From assembly GCA_028689715.1 (NCBI GenBank), contig JAQVCQ010000003.1, positions 1 through 56,000 of the forward strand: a DNA stretch of 56,000 nt, given 5' to 3'. Positions 11,896 to 19,528 of the stretch are shown in pieces. Origin of the DNA: Lachnospiraceae bacterium. GTDB lineage: Bacteria > Bacillota > Clostridia > Lachnospirales > Lachnospiraceae. The notes under the pieces were generated by a model. The model made no database searches, had not been told where the DNA came from, and saw nothing but the letters and a program-made list of their open reading frames with translations. The position numbers and the translations under genes were made by a program. The stretch's first letter is position 1. Every line of letters begins with the position of its first letter.

Positions 11896-13011
11896 ATGGA
11901 TGAGAGAATTGTAAAACTTGCAAATGGCCTGGTTCGTTATTCCTGTGCAGTTGAACCTGGGGAAAAAGTATATATTCATTATATTGGTGAGAAAACAGAA
12001 GAGCTTGCAAGATGTATTATCAGTGAAGTATACAAGGCAGGAGGAATGCCTTTTGCACACTATACAAACCAGAAAGTATTGCGCGAACTCTTATTGGGAT
12101 GTACAAAGGAACAACTTGAGAAGATGGCTGAAATCGATTGTGCGGAAATGTCTTCCATGGATTGCTATATTGGGATCCGTGGAACAGATAATGTCTCAGA
12201 ACTTTCAGATGTACCCGAAGACAAAATGGAATTATATGACAGTATTTATATGGAACCGGTACATCATAAAATACGCGTACCAAAGACAAAATGGGTCGTG
12301 CTTAGATATCCAAATGATTCCATGGCGCAATTGGCATCGATGAGTACGCATCGATTTGAAGATTTTTATTTTCAGGTCTGTAATCTGGATTATGCAAAAA
12401 TGGGACAGGCAATGGAAGCACTGGTCACAAAACTGAATCAGACTGAAAAAGTCAGAATTACAGCTCCTGGAACCGACCTGAGTTTTTCCATAAAGGAAAT
12501 TCCATCGGTACCCTGTTGTGGAAAACGTAATATTCCGGATGGTGAAGTTTATACAGCCCCTGTGAAAGATAGCGTGAATGGAGTTATTCGTTATAATACG
12601 CCATCTCTTTACCAGGGATATACATATACAGATATTCAGTTCACATTTCAGGATGGTAAAATTATTGATGCAACTGCAAATAACAATGAAAAATTAAACC
12701 GTCTTTTAGATAGTGATGAAGGCGCAAGATATATCGGAGAATTTGCGATCGGGGTCAATCCGTACATCCATCATCCAATGAAAGATACACTGTTCGATGA
12801 AAAAATAGCGGGCTCGATACATTTTACCCCTGGTAATTGTTATGAGAAAGCGAATAACGGAAATACCTCCGTGATTCACTGGGATCTGGTTTTGATCCAG
12901 AGTCCGGAATACGGAGGCGGTGAGATATACTTTGATGATGTTTTGATCAGAAAAGATGGAAGATTTGTGATTCCGGAGTTAGAATGTCTTAATCCGGAAA
13001 ATCTCATGTAA
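11896..13011 (+). CDS. M29 family metallo-aminopeptidase
   Basis: Cytoplasmic aminopeptidase of the thermophilic M29 type (AmpS, PepS, aminopeptidase T), which removes N-terminal residues from peptides with a two-metal site. It is 371 residues, a little shorter than the 400-410 of the type members. It starts with the family pattern LANGLVRYSCAVEPGEKVYIHYIG. The metal-site region is intact: GEFAIGVNPYIHH carries a Glu, DEKIAGSIHFTPGNCYEKANNGN carries Glu and His, and SVIHWDLVLI supplies the final His and Asp. GAAGGAG precedes the ATG. It closes the three-gene unit that starts at 8198 and is followed by a strong bidirectional terminator. Confidence 0.93.
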   Translation: MDERIVKLANGLVRYSCAVEPGEKVYIHYIGEKTEELARCIISEVYKAGGMPFAHYTNQKVLRELLLGCTKEQLEKMAEIDCAEMSSMDCYIGIRGTDNVSELSDVPEDKMELYDSIYMEPVHHKIRVPKTKWVVLRYPNDSMAQLASMSTHRFEDFYFQVCNLDYAKMGQAMEALVTKLNQTEKVRITAPGTDLSFSIKEIPSVPCCGKRNIPDGEVYTAPVKDSVNGVIRYNTPSLYQGYTYTDIQFTFQDGKIIDATANNNEKLNRLLDSDEGARYIGEFAIGVNPYIHHPMKDTLFDEKIAGSIHFTPGNCYEKANNGNTSVIHWDLVLIQSPEYGGGEIYFDDVLIRKDGRFVIPELECLNPENLM

Positions 13012-13024
13012 TGACATATCAGTT

Positions 13025-13060
13025 AAAATCTTTCCCAGATTAGTTGGGAAAGATTTTTTT
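13025..13060. terminator. Bidirectional terminator between the aminopeptidase and queT
   Basis: Perfect 13-bp stem AAAATCTTTCCCA (13025-13037) with TGGGAAAGATTTT (13045-13057), loop of 7, with T-runs on the + side and A-runs on the other, so it serves both converging genes. The left-hand end of queT reads into the stem. Confidence 0.88.
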
Positions 13061-13525
13061 TGCGTTTTTTTGTAAAGAGAACAATAAAATCATTCCGAGA
13101 ACACCACATGATATGACTTCGCCTGCAAATACAGTGGCAAAACTAAACCATAAGGGTTCAATTCCATATGCATATTTAAGAACAAAGGGAACAATGATCG
13201 TATTGGCAGCGATAGGGGGAATGGCAGCCATCCATTTGTAACGACGGAGGGAATACGTTCCAATCGCACCAAGCAGTGTTGCCAGACTTCCAAATACAAT
13301 ATCAAGAGGGACGCAGCCAGTCAAAGTATTACTTAACAGACAGCCGATGAACAATCCTGGGATTGCTGCAGGGGTAAAAAAGGGAAGTATGGTCAATGCT
13401 TCTGAAAAACGGATCTGAATTGCACCACTTGCCAGACCGAGAGCGTTGGCAAGAAAGGTAAGAATTACATAGATTGCAGCAATCATTGCTGCCTGGGTCA
13501 TGAAAAGTACATTTTTTTGTTTCAT
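13040..13525 (-). CDS. queT: QueT, queuosine-precursor ECF transporter substrate-binding component
   Basis: Membrane S-component of an energy-coupling-factor transporter that takes up a queuosine precursor (preQ1 or a related base) for tRNA modification. It is 161 residues with about five membrane segments. It has the family features: an N-terminal MTQAAMIAAIYVILTF segment, then GAIQIRFSEALTILPFF, and IGCLLSNTLTGCVPLDIVFGSLATL. The frame is open upstream to 13612, but the ATG at 13525 is chosen since it has AAAGGAG at 8 bases and the extra 29 residues coincide with the riboswitch. No energizing module is nearby; a shared EcfAAT elsewhere is expected. The preQ1 riboswitch in front makes the assignment stronger. 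Confidence 0.94.
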   Translation of the reverse strand: MKQKNVLFMTQAAMIAAIYVILTFLANALGLASGAIQIRFSEALTILPFFTPAAIPGLFIGCLLSNTLTGCVPLDIVFGSLATLLGAIGTYSLRRYKWMAAIPPIAANTIIVPFVLKYAYGIEPLWFSFATVFAGEVISCGVLGMILLFSLQKNAKKIFPN

Positions 13526-13533
13526 TGAAAAAT

Positions 13534-13580
13534 CTCCTTTAGTTTTGTTTTTTTCGTCAGGAAGGTTACGAACTGACGTG
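13534..13580 (-). promoter_or_regulatory. preQ1-I riboswitch of queT
   Basis: On the minus strand a 6-bp stem CGTCAG/CTGACG (13573-13578 with 13555-13560) encloses a loop TTCGTAACCTTC, followed by the A-rich strand AAAAAAACAAAACTAAAGG that runs into the ribosome site. This is the preQ1 class I layout: hairpin, A-rich tail and H-type pseudoknot. CCTT in the loop can pair with AAGG of the Shine-Dalgarno sequence, so ligand binding should hide the site and lower translation. The downstream gene is a queuosine-precursor transporter, a known target class. Confidence 0.85.
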
Positions 13581-13662
13581 TTGTTGAGCAAATGAATCGA
13601 ATACCGATGCATCTTGTTTAGTTATCAAAAGCCTTTTAATCAGGGCTTTTGCGCGCTTGAAT

Positions 13663-13690
13663 AGTATAGCACAATTTTATATAAAAGCAA
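13663..13690 (-). promoter_or_regulatory. Promoter of queT
   Basis: On the minus strand TTGCTT (13685-13690), 16-base spacer, TATACT (13663-13668). The start would fall near 13655, giving a leader of about 130 nt. The first part of that leader (13629-13655) can form a hairpin AAAAGCC/GGCTTTT with only four T after it, so I do not call it a terminator. Confidence 0.65.
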
Positions 13691-13734
13691 GGCTAAAATA
13701 TATACTGAATAATCAAAATATACAAACAAAATAA

Positions 13735-13763
13735 TTGATAAATAACCAACAATAAGATATAAT
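13735..13763 (+). promoter_or_regulatory. Promoter of the chemoreceptor gene
   Basis: TTGATA (13735-13740), 17-base spacer, TATAAT (13758-13763), a near-consensus vegetative promoter. The leader to the ATG at 13866 would be about 95 nt. No convincing sigma-D (motility) promoter is seen. Confidence 0.7.
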
Positions 13764-13865
13764 ATCAGTACATTAAAGCATAATAACTGATAAATAAAGT
13801 TTATAAACTTCGTATCAAGGTTGCGTGATAACAAATTCAGTGTATTTTGTTGGAGGAGTGGGACT

Positions 13866-15842
13866 ATGAGATTAAGAACATTACTGATCAGTGTTTTTGG
13901 ATGCGCAAGTATTCTTGCAACAGGAGTAGTTGCCCTGATCGCAGACAACAGTATTAAAAATCAGACCTACACGAAGATAGAAGAAGAATTACAGGCAGAG
14001 GTAGATACACTGACCGGAGATATCAATGGGTGGATCATACAGAAGGCCCAGATCGTTGAGTCGTTATCTACATTATATCAGGATGGTATTGATTCGAAGA
14101 TTACGCCTGAATATTTAAATCCGCTCCTGTTTACTCCTGCAACAGAAGGTACTGTATCAGATATTTATATTGGAACCAAAGACGGAGTCATGATTGATGG
14201 ATCGCTGTGGGTACCGGATGCAGATTATGACCCCCGTACCAGAGCATGGTATCTTGCTGCAGAAGCAGCAGACGGAGTCGTCTATACCGATGCATATCTT
14301 GATCTTGTCACAGGCAAGTGGGCCATCTCGGTAGCACAGGCGATCAAGTCTGAACAGGGAGATCTCCATGGTGTTATGGCCATTGATATCTTACTTGATA
14401 CCATCACACAAAAAGTCACAGAACGTAAACTTGGCGAGAGCGGATATGCATTTATGATTGACTCAAAAGGGCTGATCATAGCACATCCTGAGGCTGAATT
14501 GCTGAATGTTGATATGCATACCATTACCGGTCTGGAATCACTGACAGACATGATGACTTCAAATGAGAGTGGTTATGAAGAATATCAGTATAATGGAACA
14601 GATAAAATTCTTGTATTTAGAAAAGTTCCGGCGACTTCCTGGTCAGTTGCATTTACGATCAATCAGGATGAAGCATTTGCAGAAGTGACGCAGAGCAGAA
14701 TATCATTTGCAATATTGATCGTAATCGTAATTCTTGTGATTCTTGCAGTCAGCTTTATAGCGGCGGGTAAAATAACAAAACCACTGAAAGCATTAACAGT
14801 AGAAGCTCAGAAAGTTGCGGATGGTAATTTGCAAATAGATATCAAATCATCTGGAGCAAAAGAGGTAAAAGATCTGTCAGAAGCATTTCGAGCGATGACA
14901 GAAAATATAGCACGTGTAGTAAGTGAGATCGGAAGTGCGGCTGAAAGAGTCAATCACTCATCTGGAGAGATTCAGGTGATCACAGACAATACGAAATCAA
15001 TATCGGAGGAAATTGCAAAAACATCCCATGAACTTGCGATAGGAGCCGGTAATCAGGCATCTTCTGTTTCGGAAGGAGCAGATATGATCGTGAATATGTC
15101 AAGAGCGATCGAACAGGTTGCAGAATCAAGCCAGGATACGCACCGACTGATACTCGATGTAGATCATTCAGTACAGGATGGCGTATTAGCACTTGAAAGA
15201 CAACATAGCCTGATGGAACAAAATGACAGATCAACTGAAAAGGTAGTACAGGCGATCTCGTTACTTGAAAGCAAAGCATCGGAAATTCAAAAGATCGTTG
15301 GTGTGATCGGGGAAATAGCCGATCAGACAAATCTGTTATCATTAAATGCCGCAATAGAAGCAGCCAGAGCTGGAGAACAGGGCAAAGGATTTGCAGTCGT
15401 TGCTGATGAAGTCAGAAAACTGGCTGAGCAGTCTGCATCGTCAAGCAATGATATCGAAACATTATTAAAGGATATTCTTGATAAAACGATGCGAAGCATG
15501 GAAGATGTTATGGAAGTTCAAAAGATCGTAAGTGAGCAGAAGATATCACTTGATGAAACAAGAGAACTTTATGCAAAGATCCAGGATGCTGTTCAGATCA
15601 TAGTTCAAAAAGCTGTTGCAATTTCAACTGAAACAGTTGAACTTCAAAAAAGCTCAGACAAAGTTTCCAATTCCATGGGAGATGTGGCGGCAATTACGGA
15701 AGAAAGTGCTGCAGCAACAGAAGAGGTGGCAGCAGCGACTTCTGATCAAAGTAATTCTCTTGGGAATGTCAGCATAGAAGTAACAAATCTGGTGAATGAG
15801 GCACAGCTTCTCATAGATACGATTTCGGTTTTTAAAGTATAA
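13866..15842 (+). CDS. Methyl-accepting chemotaxis protein with dCache sensor
   Basis: Membrane chemoreceptor of 658 residues. Membrane segments lie near residues 7-28 and about 275-300 ([20 protein letters not shown]). Between them is a double-Cache extracellular domain with the pattern [12 protein letters not shown]...YTDAYLD, which resembles the R-x-W and Y/D set of amino-acid-binding dCache domains; the ligand itself is inferred. A HAMP domain follows ([20 protein letters not shown]), then the cytoplasmic hairpin with the invariant tip [20 protein letters not shown] and [18 protein letters not shown]. The start at 13866 follows GGAGGAG; the frame is open to 13821 without a better site. 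No che genes are in the window, so it is an orphan receptor. Confidence 0.95.
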   Translation: MRLRTLLISVFGCASILATGVVALIADNSIKNQTYTKIEEELQAEVDTLTGDINGWIIQKAQIVESLSTLYQDGIDSKITPEYLNPLLFTPATEGTVSDIYIGTKDGVMIDGSLWVPDADYDPRTRAWYLAAEAADGVVYTDAYLDLVTGKWAISVAQAIKSEQGDLHGVMAIDILLDTITQKVTERKLGESGYAFMIDSKGLIIAHPEAELLNVDMHTITGLESLTDMMTSNESGYEEYQYNGTDKILVFRKVPATSWSVAFTINQDEAFAEVTQSRISFAILIVIVILVILAVSFIAAGKITKPLKALTVEAQKVADGNLQIDIKSSGAKEVKDLSEAFRAMTENIARVVSEIGSAAERVNHSSGEIQVITDNTKSISEEIAKTSHELAIGAGNQASSVSEGADMIVNMSRAIEQVAESSQDTHRLILDVDHSVQDGVLALERQHSLMEQNDRSTEKVVQAISLLESKASEIQKIVGVIGEIADQTNLLSLNAAIEAARAGEQGKGFAVVADEVRKLAEQSASSSNDIETLLKDILDKTMRSMEDVMEVQKIVSEQKISLDETRELYAKIQDAVQIIVQKAVAISTETVELQKSSDKVSNSMGDVAAITEESAAATEEVAAATSDQSNSLGNVSIEVTNLVNEAQLLIDTISVFKV

Positions 15843-15893
15843 TATATAGTATTTGGATATGATCTGGTATTTAATAAATGAATCTGTCACAAT

Positions 15894-15934
15894 TTAAGAA
15901 CGGTGCACTCCAAAATGGAGTGCACCGTTCTTAA
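15894..15934. terminator. Long perfect hairpin between converging genes
   Basis: A 19-bp perfect inverted repeat: TTAAGAACGGTGCACTCCA (15894-15912) and its complement (15916-15934), loop AAA. There is no clear T-run after it on either strand. It lies between the chemoreceptor and prs, so a terminator or transcript-end stabiliser is likely. Confidence 0.7.
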
Positions 15935-15976
15935 TCAGGACTATATTAACGATTTAGGTATTTATTTACGGTAAGG

Positions 15977-17173
15977 TCAGTTGTTCTTCTCATCCCGCTG
16001 TATTTTATATTTTGTAACAAGTTTTTGAATTCTGTCGTTGGGATTCAAAAGATCGCTGATTGATGTATCATGATTCAGTGTATCAATGATATAAGCAATA
16101 TATTTACTCATGTCACAATTAATGTAATAAGGACGCTCTAGTAATTCAGGTGTTTGATAGATCAGATTCGTAGTCAGGATCTTATCAATCAGTCCATCTT
16201 CATATGCGGTATCGATCTTATCCAGTCCACTAGTGAAAAGGCCAAAAGTAGCACAGATATAGATTCTGTTTGCTTTGCGTAATTTCAGTTCGGCCGCAAC
16301 TTCAAGAACACTTTCTCCGGAAGAAATCATATCATCAATTACGATAATATCTTTCCCTTCTACACTGGAACCAAGGAACTCATGAGCTACGATTGGATTC
16401 CTGCCATTTACGATATGTGTATAGTCTCTTCTTTTATAGAACATACCCATATCAAGACCAAGTACGTTCGCGATATAGATCGCACGGCTCATACCACCTT
16501 CATCAGGACTGACGACCATCATATGATCTGCATCAATATCAAGATCAGGAACATGTTTTAAAAGACCTTTAATGAACTGATAGGCTGGCTGTACAGTTTC
16601 AAATCCATGAAGTGGAATTGCGTTTTGTACGCGGGCATCGTGTGCATCGAAAGTGATAATATTATCAACGCCCATCTGCACCAGTTCCTGAAGAGCGATT
16701 GCACAGTCAAGAGATTCTCTTGCTGTTCTTTTATGTTGTCTGCTTTCATAGAGAAAAGGCATGATCACAGTGATTCTTCTTGCTTTTCCGCCAACAGCAG
16801 CAATAATGCGCTTGAGATCCTGATAATGATCATCAGGTGACATGTGGTTCGTTTCACCACATAGTGAGTAGGTCAGACTATAATTAGCCACATCGACCAG
16901 AAGAAAGAGATCGGTACCCCTGACTGATTCTAAAATGATTCCCTTTGCTTCTCCGGAACCAAAACGGGGCACTTTGGCTTTGAGAAGATAGGACTCTCTC
17001 TGGTACCCTGCAAAAGCAAGACTGTCTTTATGTTCATTCTTGCGTTCTGTTCTCCATTTTACAAGATAATGGTCGATTTTTTCACCAAGAGTCTTGCAGC
17101 CTTCTAAGGCGATCATGCCAAGAGAACCTACAGGTATTGTTTCAAGGTTACGTTTTTCTTCACGATTGGGCAT
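15977..17173 (-). CDS. prs: Ribose-phosphate pyrophosphokinase, divergent long form
   Basis: Makes PRPP from ribose 5-phosphate and ATP for nucleotide, NAD, His and Trp synthesis. It is 398 residues, about 80 longer than the common bacterial enzyme; the extra length lies in the N-terminal domain (about 45-60 and 100-115). The core is preserved: MPFLYESRQHKR (in place of PYxxYARQDRK), FDAHDARV with the catalytic His, VVSPDEGGMSRA, the flexible-loop YKRRD, and the PRPP loop IVIDDMISSGES. The start follows GAGGA at about 9 bases. It is 13 bases after dnaI in the same direction, so it probably belongs to the dnaD-dnaI operon. An N-terminal regulatory difference is possible but unproven. Confidence 0.9.
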   Translation of the reverse strand: MPNREEKRNLETIPVGSLGMIALEGCKTLGEKIDHYLVKWRTERKNEHKDSLAFAGYQRESYLLKAKVPRFGSGEAKGIILESVRGTDLFLLVDVANYSLTYSLCGETNHMSPDDHYQDLKRIIAAVGGKARRITVIMPFLYESRQHKRTARESLDCAIALQELVQMGVDNIITFDAHDARVQNAIPLHGFETVQPAYQFIKGLLKHVPDLDIDADHMMVVSPDEGGMSRAIYIANVLGLDMGMFYKRRDYTHIVNGRNPIVAHEFLGSSVEGKDIIVIDDMISSGESVLEVAAELKLRKANRIYICATFGLFTSGLDKIDTAYEDGLIDKILTTNLIYQTPELLERPYYINCDMSKYIAYIIDTLNHDTSISDLLNPNDRIQKLVTKYKIQRDEKNN

Positions 17174-17186
17174 AGCGGAAGAATCC

Positions 17187-18158
17187 TCACTTTCTGTTAA
17201 TCAATCTTTTTTTATACATTCTGATATCCGGACCAGTTAATTTGCATACATGATAATGACTCATGATTCGGGAAAAAATTCGATCAGAATAACGGTTGCG
17301 TGTTTCTTCAAGAGAAAGATTAGTAGAGATGATTGTTGGTTTTTTCCTGATGTGTCGTTCATTCAGAAAGGAAAAAAGTTGTGATGTGACATTTGCTTTC
17401 AGGGTCTCTGTTCCTAAATCATCTATTATCAACAAATCACAATTATATAGGTCATCTAAAAGATTGTAAAGGTCTTCTTTCTTTTTATAGTCGAAAGTAC
17501 CTGCAGAAAGTATATCAAAGAGTTGAACAGAGCTAAAATAGAGAACAGGATGACCTGCTTCTATGATCTCTTTTGCAATGCAGCCTGACAGAAAAGATTT
17601 TCCGGTTCCGACCGTTCCGTAAAAGAATAAATTACGGTAATCTTTTCCGAAAACAGATACAAACTCATGACATTCCTTGACGGCATTCTGAAAACGTGTC
17701 AGATCATCACCTTCATAATAAGAACTATTAAGAGTAGAAAAATTTTCTTTTAAAAGGACTTCCTGTATATTTGACTGTGCATATAGCATGGTAATGATAG
17801 CCTGCCTGAAACAATGACATTTTTCATTATTAATATATCCGGTATCCTGACAGTCAGAGCAATGATAGATTGGTTCCAGGTAATCAGTAGGATATCCATG
17901 AGAAGCTAAAAGTGACTGCTTTTGCGTTGAGAGTTCCTCGAGCTGTAGTTTTAAATCAGATAAAGCAGACTCATCTCCATCGATCAGTTTCTTGCCCTGC
18001 TGAACAGAAATGGATGCGATGCTGTTGTCAATGGCTTCAAATTCCGGTATGGACCGGTAGACTTCTTCCTTGCGGTTTGTATGCAGATGTCGGTTATGCA
18101 GCTGGCGCTCTTCATAGTTACGAATCATGGCATCATATTGCGAATTGCTTAATGGCAC
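17187..18158 (-). CDS. dnaI: DnaC/DnaI-type helicase loader ATPase
   Basis: AAA+ ATPase that loads the replicative helicase during replication start and restart. It is 323 residues. The N-terminal part carries a zinc-binding cluster HCSDCQDTGYINNEKCHCF. The ATPase core follows: Walker A GTVGTGKSFL, Walker B LLIIDDLGTE, a sensor region PTIISTNLSLEETRNRYSDRIFSRI and the arginine finger zone. The start is GTG at 18158 with GGAG at 9 bases; the product begins MPLSNSQYDAM. It sits 14 bases after dnaD, the usual partner. DnaC-like phage or transposon proteins are shorter, and the zinc cluster favours a chromosomal loader. Confidence 0.92.
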   Translation of the reverse strand: MPLSNSQYDAMIRNYEERQLHNRHLHTNRKEEVYRSIPEFEAIDNSIASISVQQGKKLIDGDESALSDLKLQLEELSTQKQSLLASHGYPTDYLEPIYHCSDCQDTGYINNEKCHCFRQAIITMLYAQSNIQEVLLKENFSTLNSSYYEGDDLTRFQNAVKECHEFVSVFGKDYRNLFFYGTVGTGKSFLSGCIAKEIIEAGHPVLYFSSVQLFDILSAGTFDYKKKEDLYNLLDDLYNCDLLIIDDLGTETLKANVTSQLFSFLNERHIRKKPTIISTNLSLEETRNRYSDRIFSRIMSHYHVCKLTGPDIRMYKKRLINRK

Positions 18159-18172
18159 GGGATGATCTCCTT

Positions 18173-19228
18173 TCAGTTACTAAGAATTTCCTTTTCGAGT
18201 TTTGAAAAGTCGTAGGTATTTTGTTCGAACTGATTAAATGCATTCTTTGCCAGCACTGCTGAAGGTCTGCTTTTTTTAAAAGTTTCATCTGCCTTACGAA
18301 TATCTGAAAGATGATGAATATTTGACTTATACCAGTTGCTGATCACGCTGTCAGCATATTCAAATCGATGTGTATCAACAGCAAGTACTGTTCTGTCACA
18401 AGCTTCCAGAATAATATCCAGAGAAAAACCATATGTTTTTGTCCATTTGCTGATAAAATCAACCTCTTTTCCTACAGGAGCAGAGGTCTTTCCAAGTGCA
18501 GCCATGATCTTATAAACTGTTCTGTCATATTTTCCAACAACAGATGCAGCCTGTTTTGGCGTAGTGATTCCTTCTTCGGCCCATGATAGTGCAACTTTTT
18601 CGATATATCTGAAGTCTTTTTTGCCTCTTCCTACACAATATTGTATCAGATAATCTATCAGATCAGAAGAAAAACCTAATACATCATAAATATAGAAAAC
18701 TGATTTAATTTCAGAAGAACCTAGTGTTTTACCAAGATACTGCTCTGTAATAAATAAAATCTGCTGCGCATCACTTTGCTCTTTGAATGTTTTGATCTGA
18801 TCTGGAGAATAAGCAGGCTTATCAAAACGCGAAGATGGATCAGGGAGTGGATCCTGAACGGATTCCGGTGTTGAAGAAATTGCTTCAGGAAGCTGTGTAG
18901 ATTCTTTCTGATCTGATATTTTGCATACAAGACGGTTCAGATCATTCAGATGGATTCCGGTCAGAGTCTTTGTGTCACTGTATTCAAGTGAGATCAGACC
19001 GTTCTTTTCCCAGTATTTTAAAGAACGCAGAACGTCCTTTTCTGTATGATTGAACTTGTCAGCGATATCGGATATGCTCGTGGGCAGATTCGCGCTCATC
19101 ATACGTATCAGATAAAGATAGACCTTGATCTGTGCATCATTTGCATCCTTTATAAAAAAATCAATAAAAAGATTGGATATTGGAGTCATATCCATATATC
19201 CTTCTTTGTAAATCGTTAATGAACTCAT
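18173..19228 (-). CDS. dnaD: DnaD-domain replication initiation protein
   Basis: Primosome protein that acts with DnaB/DnaI at the origin and stalled forks. It is 351 residues. The N-terminal part is a winged helix (LYLIRMMSANLPTSISDIADKFNHTEKDVLRSLKYWEKNGLISLE region; key motif is the helix-turn-helix near residues 40-75). A proline- and serine-rich linker (about 115-150) follows. The C-terminal DnaD_2 domain contains two repeats of helices, including DLIDYLIQYCVGRGKKDFRYIEKVALSWAEEG-like and VISNWYKSNIHHLSDI, the typical YxxxI-W motif. An in-frame ATG lies 12 bases upstream (19240), but 19228 has GGGTGAT at a better distance. It heads the dnaD-dnaI-prs unit. Confidence 0.9.
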   Translation of the reverse strand: MSSLTIYKEGYMDMTPISNLFIDFFIKDANDAQIKVYLYLIRMMSANLPTSISDIADKFNHTEKDVLRSLKYWEKNGLISLEYSDTKTLTGIHLNDLNRLVCKISDQKESTQLPEAISSTPESVQDPLPDPSSRFDKPAYSPDQIKTFKEQSDAQQILFITEQYLGKTLGSSEIKSVFYIYDVLGFSSDLIDYLIQYCVGRGKKDFRYIEKVALSWAEEGITTPKQAASVVGKYDRTVYKIMAALGKTSAPVGKEVDFISKWTKTYGFSLDIILEACDRTVLAVDTHRFEYADSVISNWYKSNIHHLSDIRKADETFKKSRPSAVLAKNAFNQFEQNTYDFSKLEKEILSN

Positions 19229-19265
19229 AGTATCACCCATCTCATTTATTTTCTAAAGCAAATGA

Positions 19266-19274
19266 ATTATAGCA
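19266..19274 (-). promoter_or_regulatory. Extended -10 promoter of dnaD
   Basis: On the minus strand TGC followed directly by TATAAT (19266-19274), an extended -10 element. The matching -35 region is poor, which suggests activator help or reliance on the extended motif. It lies about 38 bases before the dnaD start. Confidence 0.55.
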
Positions 19275-19350
19275 CAACAGTATTTAAAATGAAAGTGTGA
19301 TTTTAACAGAAAACCCAGCATTTATGCGCCTTCCAAGCGGTTATTTGAAT

Positions 19351-19527
19351 TGTGGATAAAGTGGAAAACCAGTCCACATAATGCAAAAGAGAGCGTCTGT
19401 CTGATCGGCTTAAAACCCTTTAAAACAAGGTTTTCAAAGCTTTGCAGAAATATAGATTATGTAAACGAAATATCCACATTTTCTAGGAGGCAGTTTTCCT
19501 CATAAAAAATGTGGATATTGTGGATAA
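19351..19527. promoter_or_regulatory. Cluster of DnaA-box-like sites upstream of dnaD
   Basis: Four matches to the DnaA box TTATCCACA lie in this 177-bp stretch: TGTGGATAA at 19351-19359 (perfect, minus), ATATCCACA at 19470-19478 (8 of 9, plus), TGTGGATAT at 19510-19518 (8 of 9, minus) and TGTGGATAA at 19519-19527 (perfect, minus). The last two abut. The stretch 19469-19482 and 19506-19519 form a 14-bp perfect inverted repeat, AATATCCACATTTT, around a smaller GAGG/CCTC hairpin. The rest of the 290-base gap between murC and dnaD holds no gene. Function as a DnaA binding site is inferred. Confidence 0.6.
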
Positions 19528-19528
19528 C

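Noticed and set aside
13629..13655. Terminator in the queT leader
   Set aside because: Only four T follow a 7-bp stem, too weak to call.
13790..13825. Sigma-D motility promoter before the chemoreceptor
   Set aside because: The -10-like part does not fit; a near-consensus vegetative promoter stands at 13735-13763.
19250..19528. Main chromosomal origin at the DnaA-box cluster
   Set aside because: No dnaA, dnaN or rpmH nearby and no change of gene orientation expected at oriC; only a regulatory or secondary role is proposed.
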